A stretch of DNA of 64,000 nucleotides from Ignavibacteria bacterium. GTDB taxonomy: Bacteria; Bacteroidota; Ignavibacteria; Ch128b. A model generated the notes under the pieces. The model saw only the letters and a program-made list of their open reading frames with translations. It was not told where the DNA came from and ran no database searches. This document shows, piece by piece, positions 28,735 through 37,827 of this stretch; positions within the stretch are counted from its first letter, which is position 1; the number at the start of each line of letters is the position of its first letter. The DNA lies in contig JABLYA010000007.1 in assembly GCA_013177855.1 (NCBI GenBank), positions 83,146-147,145 of the forward strand. The letters run 5' to 3'. Position numbers and translations under genes: made by a program.

Positions 28735-29346
28735 TTACAAACATATGAATTATTTATTGGTGGAAAGAAAGAACCAAGATGGAATTCAAAAGAAGTTTTT
28801 GAAAATCGTATAATAGAACTTATAAAAGAAAAGGAAAGAGAAAGATATTTTAGAGTTATGACTGAATTTGTAGGAAAAGAAGTAATGTTTGAACCCAATG
28901 GATATTATGAAGCTGTTGATGAAGATGGTAATCCAGTTATTAAATATGATGAATTTTGGATTTCAGATATTGGAGAAATATGTGCATCAAAATATATAGG
29001 AGGTGCTATAATGGGGGCATTTTCAAGTAGAAATATGGGAGCAAAAGAAACAAATACATTTTATGTATATGAAATAAATGATGCACCAGACAAAGATATT
29101 AGTCATTGGAATATTGGAGATTTTATTTTCTTGGAAGAAGTAAGATTTAGAAAAAATGTAAAAGGAAGATATATAGGAAAAGTTGTTATAAACAAGGAAA
29201 TAGAAAACATGCTGAGTTGTTGGTATGAATTTTATAATAAAGACCATTGGGATGAGGAAAATGTTTCTGACAAATGCGAAAAATTTAAAAACATAGAAGA
29301 TATTAATAATTATGTATATAATGAATTAAAAAAATTAAATGTATAA
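28726..29346 (+). CDS. Tagged phage protein of unknown function
   Basis: 206 residues beginning MKHLQTYELFIGGKKEPR, one of the tag-bearing proteins. A small beta domain follows (GKEVMFEPNGYYEAVDEDGN, ISDIGEICASKY, YIGKVVI). No family recognised. Confidence 0.7.
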   Translation: MKHLQTYELFIGGKKEPRWNSKEVFENRIIELIKEKERERYFRVMTEFVGKEVMFEPNGYYEAVDEDGNPVIKYDEFWISDIGEICASKYIGGAIMGAFSSRNMGAKETNTFYVYEINDAPDKDISHWNIGDFIFLEEVRFRKNVKGRYIGKVVINKEIENMLSCWYEFYNKDHWDEENVSDKCEKFKNIEDINNYVYNELKKLNV

Positions 29347-29360
29347 AATAATATAGATAC

Positions 29361-29490
29361 AATGACAGGATTACCAAGAAAAAGTACAGCAAAACAATTC
29401 AAGAAGTAATCATAAGATACAACTAATACATATACCTAACCGTAGATATTCGAATGTGAGTATTAAGTAATCACTCGTTTGAGTGGCTTT
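29361..29490 (+). other. Fragment island: truncated start, piece of the 22382 gene, hairpin
   Basis: An ATG gives MTGLPRKSTAKQFKK then stops. 29436-29462 matches the 3' region of the 22382 gene (around 23945) with small gaps. CACTC-GTTT-GAGTG follows, like the terminator at 46796. Pieces of at least three sources are joined in 130 bases. Confidence 0.45.
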
Positions 29491-29493
29491 AAT

Positions 29494-29811
29494 TTAAAAT
29501 TTTGCTTTATCGTCTGGTTTTTCTTTTTTCTCTAATTTAAGTTGAGATGTTTCATTTGATTTAGTAATACCAAGTAATGTCAATTGTTGTGCTAATAATG
29601 AACCAAATATAATAATAATTTCATTTGAAATTACATATTTACCTACGGTATTTAATGCAATAATTGCAGCTGATATTTCTATACCAATAAAAACCAAACA
29701 AAATAAAAGAATAATAGCACTTATACTATAACTTATTATTCTTGTTGATGAACTTTTTCCGTTTTTTACTATAACGGAATTTTTCATTAATGATAATAAT
29801 TTTTTAAACAT
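29494..29811 (-). CDS. Two-helix membrane protein, holin-like
   Basis: 105 residues. Two transmembrane segments (about 26-53 and 61-84), short charged N-terminus (MFKKLLSLMKNSVIVKNGK) and a basic tail rich in lysine and glutamate (KLEKKEKPDDKAK). Size and topology fit phage holins; there is no lysin gene beside it to support that. Confidence 0.6.
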   Translation of the reverse strand: MFKKLLSLMKNSVIVKNGKSSSTRIISYSISAIILLFCLVFIGIEISAAIIALNTVGKYVISNEIIIIFGSLLAQQLTLLGITKSNETSQLKLEKKEKPDDKAKF

Positions 29812-29825
29812 ATCTTTTAATTTTT

Positions 29826-30413
29826 TTATATTAAAGTTGGTTGTGTTTTTGGATCAAATTGCTGAGTATTATTAGTTTTTGCGCTGTATATAAACCTTTT
29901 ATCATATTGTGGTTTTATACCAAATGATTTCATTGCTTCATATACATCCTTTAAACATTCACCATATGCACCACCAACCAAAATGACTGTTTTACCTTTT
30001 AATGATTTGAATAATTCAGCCATTTTTTCTGGAACATAAAACCAACCGTGATTATTTTTAACTCTAACTACGTAAGAATTAACATCATCAAATTCAAAAA
30101 TATCACCTTCTTTTGCATTAGGGTGTTTTTGATTTAGTTTTGCAACAGTATCTTCTAATTCATCTGAAAATTTAGTACCAAATTTTTTGATAATAGCAGC
30201 TTTTTGATTTGGGAATGTGTAAGATGGTTTGTTAGCATTATTAGAATCCCAAATTTGATAAACTGTGTGAAATTTTTTACAATAATCAATAACAGCATCA
30301 ACCATACCAGTAGGTATGTAACGACTAAACTCTTTTTGTAAATCACAAACAATAAGAATACCATCATTGCGATTTTCTGATTGTTCTTTTATGAACTCTA
30401 AATAATTTTTCAT
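29826..30413 (-). CDS. Isochorismatase/nicotinamidase-fold protein with N-terminal tag
   Basis: 195 residues: tag MKNYLEFIKEQSE, then the cysteine-hydrolase fold. ILIVCDLQKEF carries the first catalytic aspartate, YTFPNQKAAIIKKFGT the region of the lysine, and VGGAYGECLKDVYEAMKSFG the nucleophile cysteine (GEC, as in GxxTxxC of nicotinamidases). The substrate is unknown; an NAD- or signal-degrading role is possible. FIKE in the tag fits the I/L-x-E cleavage rule of T4-type prohead protease. Confidence 0.65.
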   Translation of the reverse strand: MKNYLEFIKEQSENRNDGILIVCDLQKEFSRYIPTGMVDAVIDYCKKFHTVYQIWDSNNANKPSYTFPNQKAAIIKKFGTKFSDELEDTVAKLNQKHPNAKEGDIFEFDDVNSYVVRVKNNHGWFYVPEKMAELFKSLKGKTVILVGGAYGECLKDVYEAMKSFGIKPQYDKRFIYSAKTNNTQQFDPKTQPTLI

Positions 30414-30506
30414 ACAAATATATATTAAAAAAATAAAATAGAAAAATATGATATATTTAATTTTATTTAATTTTATGCGTTAGAGAATAAAGATATTATT
30501 GAAAAT

Positions 30507-30722
30507 ATGAAAATTAAAATTAATAATAAAACACAAGAAGAAATAAATAGTATACAAGAAAAAATGAAAAAATCTTGTTTAGAAAAATATGGTGTTGAAT
30601 ATGCATCATCCATAATTTATGGTTTTAATAATAAAATATCACCAGAAATTATAGGAGATATTAATAATTTATGTATTACAAAGAAATATATCAATAGTGG
30701 TAAAGGTATTAAATCATGGTGA
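30507..30722 (+). pseudogene. Remnant of a homing-endonuclease-type repeat protein
   Basis: 71 residues with KMKKSCLEKYGVEYASSI, matching the EKYGVxx repeat in the N-terminal part of the endonuclease at 60497. The catalytic part is missing. An alternative frame continues HGDKFDLKNWKAI to a TAA. Confidence 0.5.
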
Positions 30723-30763
30723 TAAATTTGATTTGAAAAATTGGAAAGCAATATAATTAAAAA

Positions 30764-30793
30764 ACCTCTCAAATTGAGAGATTTTCTTTTTAT
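30764..30793 (+). terminator. Hairpin with T-rich tail
   Basis: CTCTC-AAATT-GAGAG flanked by A and T runs, after the endonuclease remnant. Confidence 0.55.
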
Positions 30794-30848
30794 CTACTCA
30801 TAAAGAATTAACCGCTCTGAGTTTCTGCTTTTATCTTTTCAATTGAAG
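30787..30848 (-). repeat. Degenerate copy of the 3' end of the 31419 gene
   Basis: About 60 bases match 31409-31470 with few differences. The minus-strand reading is EKIKAETQSG, a stop, FFMSR, against ETQSGWFFMSR in the intact gene. A duplicated and decayed gene end. Confidence 0.6.
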
Positions 30849-30945
30849 TTTATAAAAAGCCTCTTGATGGATACCATCAAATTGTTGGTCATACAAGAAT
30901 TAATGAAATCATTAGTGCACATCAACCACTATTAAAATACCGTTA
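30849..30945 (+). pseudogene. Fragment of a calcineurin-like phosphoesterase
   Basis: YKKPLDGYHQIVGHTRINEI then ISAHQPLLKYR without start. The GHTR element is the metal-binding motif near the C-terminus of metallophosphoesterases. Both ends are abrupt. Confidence 0.5.
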
Positions 30946-30984
30946 TTCTTTTTTTCTTTTATGAATTTTAAATATGTTTTCATA

Positions 30985-31401
30985 TTAATCTTCATATTGA
31001 TTTGGTTTGAAACCAATTGGTCTATTTTTTACTTCAATATCTCTTCCTTGTAAATCAATAGAATCAAAAATAAACAAAACATCGTCTCTTAGTTTTTTAT
31101 TAACATTTTTCATCAATAAATCAATCATAGAAATAATTTCATATTTTGAATAACCTTTAATTTTAATAGTTAATTTATATTCATCTGCACCAACATGTCT
31201 AAAAGAGATAGAATCTTCACCAACATTGTGTTTTTTAAAAATATCTTTTATAATATTTTTTACAAATACAGGTTTTAATTCAGGATTAACGACAACATTT
31301 ATTGAAAATGTATAATTTATACTTGGTTCAGAATATCTAAAACCAATAGCCTTTCCAGGACCACCATATTCATTTAAAAATTTATCAAATTCTGTTTTCA
31401 T
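30985..31401 (-). CDS. Tagged phage protein of unknown function
   Basis: 138 residues, beginning MKTEFDKFLNEYGGPGKA. A short tag-like N-terminus precedes an alpha/beta fold (FSINVVVNPELKPVFVKNI; YKLTIKIKGYSKYEIIS). No family. It lies 17 bases after the 31419 gene on the same strand. Confidence 0.7.
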   Translation of the reverse strand: MKTEFDKFLNEYGGPGKAIGFRYSEPSINYTFSINVVVNPELKPVFVKNIIKDIFKKHNVGEDSISFRHVGADEYKLTIKIKGYSKYEIISMIDLLMKNVNKKLRDDVLFIFDSIDLQGRDIEVKNRPIGFKPNQYED

Positions 31402-31418
31402 ATATTTTAATTTTATTT

Positions 31419-32177
31419 TTATCTACTCATAAAGAACCAACCACTCTGAGTTTCTGATTTTATTTTTTCAATTACTTTATCAACCATAACTTGACCTTGT
31501 GTTATCATATCATTTGCGTTATATTGAAAATTACCAGGCATATTAAAGTTAAATCTACCTATAGCTTCACCTAATCTAATCCTTGATAAACCAATCACAT
31601 AATCTTTAAATAAATGAAAATCAAATAATTCTTCAGGTTCTATTCTTACATAAACGTCAAATACCAAATCAGTATCCACTTTTGTAAGAATATGTAATCT
31701 TTTATTAATGTGGTTATATCTAAATTTCAATGATTGCTTATTCATTTTATTTATTTCGTCCGAAAATGCTGATATAACAGAACGATATACTGCTAAATCA
31801 CCAACTGTTGTGACAAATGATGTCAAAAATGGTTGATTTGTAACACCGAGGTTTATAGATAAATGTGGTGCTTGAATACCCAAATGAAATAATGAAGGAT
31901 CATCTACTTTTACAATCCTTACAATATTTTCAATTTCTTCAGGTAAAACGAAATATTTATATTTTGTATATACTTCAGTTTTAAAACATTGTAAATCCAT
32001 GTAATAATATGCCTTAATAACAGAAAATTGATAGTTTTTATAGAACCATTCTAAAGCTTGTTCTTTTATAATACGATAAATTTCAATATCAGGCAATACT
32101 TTTGGAAACAATCCTGACATTGTTAAATCAGCTTGTATTATATCAATTAATTGTTCTATAGTTATTGAGTTACCCAT
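31419..32177 (-). CDS. Probable virion (neck/connector-type) protein
   Basis: 252 residues, no tag (MGNSITIEQLIDIIQADLTM). QALEWFYKNYQFSVIKAYYY, PEEIENIVRIVKVDDP and IRLGEAIGRFNFNMPGNFQY give a pattern reminiscent of head-tail connector proteins of large phages. The assignment is tentative. Its 3' end exists as a decayed copy at 30787. Confidence 0.6.
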   Translation of the reverse strand: MGNSITIEQLIDIIQADLTMSGLFPKVLPDIEIYRIIKEQALEWFYKNYQFSVIKAYYYMDLQCFKTEVYTKYKYFVLPEEIENIVRIVKVDDPSLFHLGIQAPHLSINLGVTNQPFLTSFVTTVGDLAVYRSVISAFSDEINKMNKQSLKFRYNHINKRLHILTKVDTDLVFDVYVRIEPEELFDFHLFKDYVIGLSRIRLGEAIGRFNFNMPGNFQYNANDMITQGQVMVDKVIEKIKSETQSGWFFMSR

Positions 32178-32285
32178 TTACGATATTTTTTCTTTTTATA
32201 TATTAAACTTATATATTAAAATTTAAATAAACCTTTTCTACTATAAGGATCAAATAAAAATTTTGGTAACAATAAGTGAATATTT

Positions 32286-32765
32286 TTATATTTTAACATT
32301 TACATTTTCTTTTTCTTCATTGTTTTTAAAATCTGTAAAAATTATATAATCACCTTTTATATTAACTTTAAAATTTTTAACAATTTGAGTTTTATTCATT
32401 TCATTATAAAATGTCATAAATTTATTCTTATCAACAGAACACTCTTTAAAAAACACACTTAATGGAACAGCAACTGTGTCTGAATCAGGATTATCCACCA
32501 ACTTTGATCTCAACCATTCCATAATTTGGTCAACCACTATATTACCATTATATTTACTTGGTTGATATTCAGAAAATTTTATAATTTTATCCTCCTTAAT
32601 TTTTTTATATTTTGGATCTTCATCATTTAATATAGATGTTGCCAATTCAATACCATTGTACAACCCCACATTATATGAATCATCACCACTTTTTGATTGA
32701 ATCTTTTTAATTTTAAATAAATCATTCAATTTTTTATCAAAGTCTATATATTTTTTAATCTTCAT
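32286..32765 (-). CDS. Tagged phage protein of unknown function
   Basis: 159 residues beginning MKIKKYIDFDKKLNDL. Middle and C-terminal parts could form a small winged-helix-like fold (AVPLSVFFKECSVDKNKFMT; KVNIKGDYIIFTDFK). No family recognised. Confidence 0.65.
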   Translation of the reverse strand: MKIKKYIDFDKKLNDLFKIKKIQSKSGDDSYNVGLYNGIELATSILNDEDPKYKKIKEDKIIKFSEYQPSKYNGNIVVDQIMEWLRSKLVDNPDSDTVAVPLSVFFKECSVDKNKFMTFYNEMNKTQIVKNFKVNIKGDYIIFTDFKNNEEKENVNVKI

Positions 32766-32794
32766 TTTAGAAACTTGTTATTTTTGACAAGGTA

Positions 32795-34219
32795 TTATTC
32801 AGTTTTATTATCCATGCCTTTTAACCATTTAGTTTTAATATTACTTTTATTATTAAATGAACCAACAGCTTTAAGTTTGTCTTCCATAGATTGTTTCTTG
32901 TTATCACCAAAGTAATTGTTGGCTGAAGTAACAATCTTAACATCTTTACCAATTACACCTTCTTCACCTAATTTACCACTTCTAAATACACCACTTTTCA
33001 TTTGAGCATCTAATAAACAATTAAAAACATAACAATCATCTAATATCGAACCATTAATTATTTTACAAGATTCTATTTTAGAATTATAAACATTAGTAGA
33101 AATTATAGTACAATTAATTATATGAGCATTTTTAATCTCACAATTTACAAAGGTACAATTTGAAAATGAACCACCATCAATATTACTATCAATAATATCA
33201 ACTTTGCTAATATCAAAAATAGTTTTAAAATTAGAATCCACAATTTCAATCTTTTGATTTTCAGTATTATAATTAATTATACAGTTATTTAAATTATAAA
33301 TATTTGTAATAATATCATATAATTGTTCAAAAAATTGTTCATAGTATGTTCTAAGAATAATCAAATCTGAATTCATATCAACTTGTAAGTTAATAGAAGG
33401 GAATTCAGCGATAAAATTATCAAGTTTTGTAAAATTCTTAAATTGATTGATGTTTTTACTTAGATATTCTTTAAGTTCTCTCATATTTTCTTCTGATAAT
33501 GGTTCATCAATACAATTCCAAGTTAATTCAATGAAATAATCCATCAAGTCTAATATTTCAAATGTTCTTTTTTCATAACCTTCTGAACCAATATATCTAA
33601 ATTCCAATCTACCATCGTACACATTTAACACATTAATACCGTAATATTTTGTATTTGGTAGTTCTAATGAATTAACTAATAATTCAGCAGCATTATTTGA
33701 AAAATCATATGATTTGAAAGGAATTAATCTTTTTACTGATTTAGCATAAAAATTATTTTTTCTTTCAGGAAAATACTTATAAATAAAGTTTTCATCAACT
33801 TCAAGTATAAGTTTTAGTTTATTTAATTTGTCTAATATCTTTGGAGATGTTTCTTTATCAAAAGATAAATTAATATGTATAGAACACTTATCATCTGTTC
33901 TAAATTGTGAACCTTGTAATATTTTTAATACTTTTAACAAATACACTTTTGCATCTACGTAGTGCATAGGACCAGTTATTAATTCAATACCATCATAACC
34001 CATTGATAAGTCTGGTTCAATTTTCCAATGGTCAGGTGTAGGATCAAATGAACTGTGATAAATTCTAAAACCAGAAACTATAACAGGTGCCAATTCTCTA
34101 TTGAGAAGTTCTAACAATTTATGATACGGTCTATCACAATAAAACTCAAACTCAAAACCAACAATAGCATGTTTAAGTATGTTAAACTTATTTATATATT
34201 TATCAGTATATTTATCCAC
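32795..34219 (-). CDS. Amidoligase-like protein with C-terminal pentapeptide-type repeats
   Basis: 474 residues. About 15-260 resembles the glutamine-synthetase-like amidoligase family: AIVGFEFEFYCD, WKIEPDLSMGYDGIELITGP, CSIHINLSF and GRLEFRYIGSEGYEKRT carry the E, D/E, H and R positions expected for ATP and metal binding. About 335-430 is a right-handed-helix-like region (DGGSFSNCTFVNCEIKNAHI). Amidoligases form amide bonds between carboxyl groups and amines on peptides or small molecules. The substrate is unknown. A second relative is at 36507. Confidence 0.7.
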   Translation of the reverse strand: MDKYTDKYINKFNILKHAIVGFEFEFYCDRPYHKLLELLNRELAPVIVSGFRIYHSSFDPTPDHWKIEPDLSMGYDGIELITGPMHYVDAKVYLLKVLKILQGSQFRTDDKCSIHINLSFDKETSPKILDKLNKLKLILEVDENFIYKYFPERKNNFYAKSVKRLIPFKSYDFSNNAAELLVNSLELPNTKYYGINVLNVYDGRLEFRYIGSEGYEKRTFEILDLMDYFIELTWNCIDEPLSEENMRELKEYLSKNINQFKNFTKLDNFIAEFPSINLQVDMNSDLIILRTYYEQFFEQLYDIITNIYNLNNCIINYNTENQKIEIVDSNFKTIFDISKVDIIDSNIDGGSFSNCTFVNCEIKNAHIINCTIISTNVYNSKIESCKIINGSILDDCYVFNCLLDAQMKSGVFRSGKLGEEGVIGKDVKIVTSANNYFGDNKKQSMEDKLKAVGSFNNKSNIKTKWLKGMDNKTE

Positions 34220-34334
34220 TATGGAAACTATATTTTTCTTTATATATTAAAAATAAAAAACAAAATATATAATTATAGAAAATTTAATATAAACAAAAAA
34301 TCATAACACGTATATAATAGTATATTCCAGATTT

Positions 34335-34751
34335 ATGAATTTTTTAAAACGAACAATAATAAAAATTAGAATTTATGTCAGAAAAAAACTCAAAGACAGA
34401 GTTAGTTTCACGACAGAACATGAGAAAATTTGTTTCGAAATTTTTAGGAAATATTTATATAATCATGATAGTAAATTATTTATGTCTCCAGAAATAACAG
34501 ACATAAGTAAATTAAATTCATATAAAAGATATATATGTCTTGGTGAATTAGATAATCCAAATGTAGCTATTATTATAACACATTCAAATATAAAAATTAT
34601 AAATCATACATATGTATATACTATTGATATAAACAAACAACTTTATATCAAAATGATAGAAATGTTTGATAGAAAATTAATCAAAGAAAGAAATATTATG
34701 GAGAATGCTATTTACAGGAATATAACAGAAGGTCTTTCAAAATTAGTATAA
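34335..34751 (+). CDS. Phage protein of unknown function
   Basis: 138 residues, basic N-terminus (MNFLKRTIIKIRIYVRKKLK) and an alpha/beta core (RYICLGELDNPNVAIIITHS). No family recognised. Closed by a strong terminator. Confidence 0.65.
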   Translation: MNFLKRTIIKIRIYVRKKLKDRVSFTTEHEKICFEIFRKYLYNHDSKLFMSPEITDISKLNSYKRYICLGELDNPNVAIIITHSNIKIINHTYVYTIDINKQLYIKMIEMFDRKLIKERNIMENAIYRNITEGLSKLV

Positions 34752-34756
34752 AAAAG

Positions 34757-34790
34757 AAAGAGTGGTTTTTAAACCACTCTTTTTTTTTCT
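34757..34790 (+). terminator. Rho-independent terminator
   Basis: AAAGAGTGGTTT pairs with AAACCACTCTTT, then a long T run. Confidence 0.88.
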
Positions 34791-34794
34791 TTAT

Positions 34795-34887
34795 TTTTGT
34801 CTTTTATTTTTAACATTTGTTTTCGTGCCTTTAAAATAACTTTGTTTATTGAACCTTCAAATGAGTCTAATACATTTTCAGCGAAAA
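34795..34887 (-). pseudogene. C-terminal fragment of an unknown protein
   Basis: The minus frame reads FFAENVLDSFEGSINKVILK then ARKQMLKIKDKNKEKKK with no start. It lies in the gap before the kinase-like gene. Confidence 0.35.
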
Positions 34888-34968
34888 ATTATTTTATTTT
34901 GTGAAATGTGAATATATATTATATATTTATAATTAATGATTTTTTAATATATAAAATAAAAAATTTTA

Positions 34969-35606
34969 ATGAAATATCTTAAAAAAATTGAATCCTATTT
35001 AGAACCAATTAAATCAATTTTAATTACTGGTTTTGAAACTCTTATGTATAATACGCATTTAGTTCAAGACCAAGTAAGGAATAATCTTGATGATTTTATA
35101 TCAGAGTTAGATACAAAAAAATTTGAAGCCAAGTTTGGAAAGATTACAAAATTTTTGGGTGCTGGTGTTTTTGGTGCTGTATTTCAATTAAATAATGGTA
35201 AAATATTAAAAATAACTTTTGATTTTCACGAAGCACCTTTCCTTTATGAGTATTGTAAATTGAAAAGAACACCTGGTTTAGTTAAAATAGATGATGTTTT
35301 TAAAATAAAATTTGGTGATACAAATGCCTATATAATCACAAGAGATCCTATTCAAGTAGTTAAAAATAAAGATTATCCAGAAGAAATCAAAAGAGCACAA
35401 GACGCTATGTACAAGATAAGTCCTATATGGAGAGGAACACACGAAGGTAATTTCGGAATTCAAAATGGTGAAGTCGTTTTGTATGATGGTTTTTGCAAAA
35501 AAGCAAAAGTTGATGAATCAAAAATACCGTTTTTGGATATAACAAAAAATCATTAGAAAAAATTATAGGTGATTATTTTAATCATATGAAAGATAGAAAA
35601 AATTAA
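34969..35606 (+). CDS. Protein-kinase-fold protein with N-terminal tag (frameshift near end)
   Basis: Tag MKYLKKIESYLEPIKS, then a small kinase fold: glycine loop LGAGVFGAVFQL, the lysine strand GKILKITFD, hinge YIITRDPIQVV, catalytic-loop-like HEGNFGIQNG and metal-site-like VVLYDG. The lobes are compact (about 160 residues). The frame as given stops at 35556, but one more A in the run near 35546 would continue it as KKSLEKIIGDYFNHMKDRKN to 35606. A phage kinase that modifies host proteins after injection is a plausible role (inference). Confidence 0.65.
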
Positions 35607-35609
35607 GTT

Positions 35610-35753
35610 ATGATTATAATTCAAAAATATGCTGGTTTATGGGTGTTAAAAAAAGAAGATGGTGAGTATAACCAAGAAGATAGGGACATGATTGAAAAAA
35701 TATTAAATGTCATATGGGGATCATTATTAAAAAATAAAATAGAACAATGTTAG
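35610..35753 (+). CDS. Small acidic protein (47 aa)
   Basis: MIIIQKYAGLWVLKKEDGEY, then EDRDMIEKILNVIWGSL. It begins 3 bases after the kinase-like gene and overlaps the next start (ATG 35747). No family. Confidence 0.55.
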   Translation: MIIIQKYAGLWVLKKEDGEYNQEDRDMIEKILNVIWGSLLKNKIEQC

Positions 35754-36046
35754 TAGATGATATTTTTATAGCAAATTTAGATGGTGAATCAACATTTAAA
35801 CTTAAAGTTAAAGATAACCCTAGTGTTTGGGGTATTATAGAAAAGGAATATAGTAAAAATTTAAGAAAGGAAGTTTTCGCTATTAAATATTATTGGAATA
35901 ATGTGTATCAAGATACAAAATATGCAGATGATATGGAGCAAGCCAAAGAAAAATTAAAAAGAATTTTAAAACAAGTACTTGATAAAATTACTAATATGAA
36001 ATATATTCAAACATACAAAAATTTTAATAACAATGAAATATCTTAA
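35747..36046 (+). CDS. Small phage protein ending in a tag-like segment
   Basis: 99 residues (MLVDDIFIANLDGESTFKLK). The last 16 residues, from an internal Met at 35997, read MKYIQTYKNFNNNEIS, a copy of the tag found at other N-termini. It overlaps the next gene, which also starts with the tag. It could be a fusion made by deleting the gene that the internal tag belonged to. Confidence 0.55.
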   Translation: MLVDDIFIANLDGESTFKLKVKDNPSVWGIIEKEYSKNLRKEVFAIKYYWNNVYQDTKYADDMEQAKEKLKRILKQVLDKITNMKYIQTYKNFNNNEIS

Positions 36047-36491
36047 ATTATATAAAGCATTTGAAAATCTTTTAGATCAATTTTTAGATGAGATGCACAA
36101 TAGAATAAAGGTTAGTAAAACCAGAGATGAAAAAATTCTCAATGTTGTTGCTAGTCAGTTTAGATTCTATCTTGAAGAAAAACATCCTGAAAAACTAACC
36201 GAATATTTATATAGAATATCTGATGGTGAAGACCCAAGGAAAGTGATATTAGAAATAAGTAAAACTTGGGTTAGAGATGATGAACTCTTTGAAATGATTC
36301 ACGAAATTTTTCCTAAGTATGAAGTTACTTGTATAAAAGACACAAAAGATGGATATAAATATGATATAACAGTCGGCAATACATATACAATTACTGATAA
36401 TTTTATAGAAGATGGTGAAGAATATGTTGAGTTAGAATTTAATGATTCTGACGAACCATACTTTACTTTTCCTAAAAGTTGGTTCATATAA
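36033..36491 (+). CDS. Tagged phage protein of unknown function
   Basis: 152 residues: MKYLKLYKAFENLLDQ, a helical half (RIKVSKTRDEKILNVV), then a small beta barrel (YDITVGNTYTITDNFIEDGE, SDEPYFTFPKSWFI). No family recognised. Confidence 0.7.
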   Translation: MKYLKLYKAFENLLDQFLDEMHNRIKVSKTRDEKILNVVASQFRFYLEEKHPEKLTEYLYRISDGEDPRKVILEISKTWVRDDELFEMIHEIFPKYEVTCIKDTKDGYKYDITVGNTYTITDNFIEDGEEYVELEFNDSDEPYFTFPKSWFI

Positions 36492-36506
36492 TTAATATAT
36501 ATTCTT

Positions 36507-37568
36507 ATGAAATATCTAAAATCTATATTAGAGTTCAATAGAAAGGATAGAAATTTATTACTTTCATCTGGAATAAATGAATTATTCACTGTTGCTTTTG
36601 AATTTGAGTTAGAATGTGATGATCCAAAATATATTACAAAGGATGAACTTAGTACATATATGAAGGATATCAAGAAAAGACTTATCGATGATTCAAAAAA
36701 AAATGGTGTCTATGATGAAAATGTAATAAATTATTTAATTGAACTAATAGATTTAACAGATTTGGAATACACTTTTAATATGTTAGAAAAACCATCTGTA
36801 GTAAGAAATATTAATAAAGAATTATTATCCATATTATTTAAATTATTAGATGATTATGAAGATATAGAAATCGAAGAAAGTGATACAAATTTAGATTATG
36901 GTATTGAAATGATAGCTAAACATTTACCAAATTTTTATAAAAAATGGAAAGATGAATTGAAATTTAATTTTGATCAAACTTTAAATAGAGGTATAGAATT
37001 TTCACCAAAAAAATATGTTATAAGTTTAGATACAGCAATTCAAATGATTAATGATTTTTATGATGATTTTGAAAAACAAAATTATTGGTATCAAGATGAT
37101 ACAACATCAATACATATAAATTTAGGTTTTACAAGACCTGTAAAGTGGAATATTACAAAAGGATTAATAATGTTAGGTGAAATAGACAAAAGGAGTGTTC
37201 CTTTTGTATACCAAGGAATTGAAAGTAGAATTGAAACAAATTACACTAGAAGTTTATTAAAAGATATTGATAAATTATTAAAGAAAAAGATACAAAAAAG
37301 TGGTATAAGAGATTTGAAAGTGATTGAAAAAGAAATAGAGAAAATGATTGGTAATAGTATAAAAAAATTTGGTGCAAAAGCTTTTTCTGTTAATATTGAA
37401 AGAATTAAAAATGATAATTATGTTGAATTTAGACATATTGGAGGTAAAGTAGATAGAAAATTAGTGATAGACAAACTTATGTATTTGTCATATATATCAT
37501 ATTTAATGACAACAAATTATAAGCAACAAGATTATTATAAGAAACTTTATAAATATATTTTTGATTAA
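36507..37568 (+). CDS. Second amidoligase-like protein, with N-terminal tag
   Basis: 353 residues: tag MKYLKSILEFNRKDRN, then VAFEFELECDDP (first metal/ATP strand of the amidoligase fold), DDTTSIHINLGFTRPVKW (histidine motif) and NYVEFRHIGGKVDRKLV (arginine motif), in the same order as in the 32795 protein. A helical insertion of about 100 residues lies between. The two paralogues differ in that only this one has a clear tag. Confidence 0.65.
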   Translation: MKYLKSILEFNRKDRNLLLSSGINELFTVAFEFELECDDPKYITKDELSTYMKDIKKRLIDDSKKNGVYDENVINYLIELIDLTDLEYTFNMLEKPSVVRNINKELLSILFKLLDDYEDIEIEESDTNLDYGIEMIAKHLPNFYKKWKDELKFNFDQTLNRGIEFSPKKYVISLDTAIQMINDFYDDFEKQNYWYQDDTTSIHINLGFTRPVKWNITKGLIMLGEIDKRSVPFVYQGIESRIETNYTRSLLKDIDKLLKKKIQKSGIRDLKVIEKEIEKMIGNSIKKFGAKAFSVNIERIKNDNYVEFRHIGGKVDRKLVIDKLMYLSYISYLMTTNYKQQDYYKKLYKYIFD

Positions 37569-37827
37569 TTATTTGTAAATTATTATAGCATAGCAAGAAT
37601 AGATGATTTTGAAAGTTTAGTTTTTTGATTTATCCTACTAACGATTTTTTGAAATAATACCTAATAATAGTTATTATAATTCCAATTTAAGTTTAATATT
37701 AACTGATAGGTGTACCACATCTCCTTTCACAACGGCAGATTTGTATTGTTTTTCTTTGGCTTTAGCTTTGGTTTCTGTTTTTCCCTTTTGTTTATTTTTC
37801 GGCGAATTTTATTTTTAATAAAAATTA
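37569..37827. other. Gap with a minus-strand gene end
   Basis: 37674-37812 on the minus strand reads KTETKAKAKEKQYKSAVV then KGDVVHLSVNIKLKLEL to a TAA, with no start in sight. It is divergent to the TonB gene and probably came with it. The rest is AT-rich with no signal. Confidence 0.35.
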
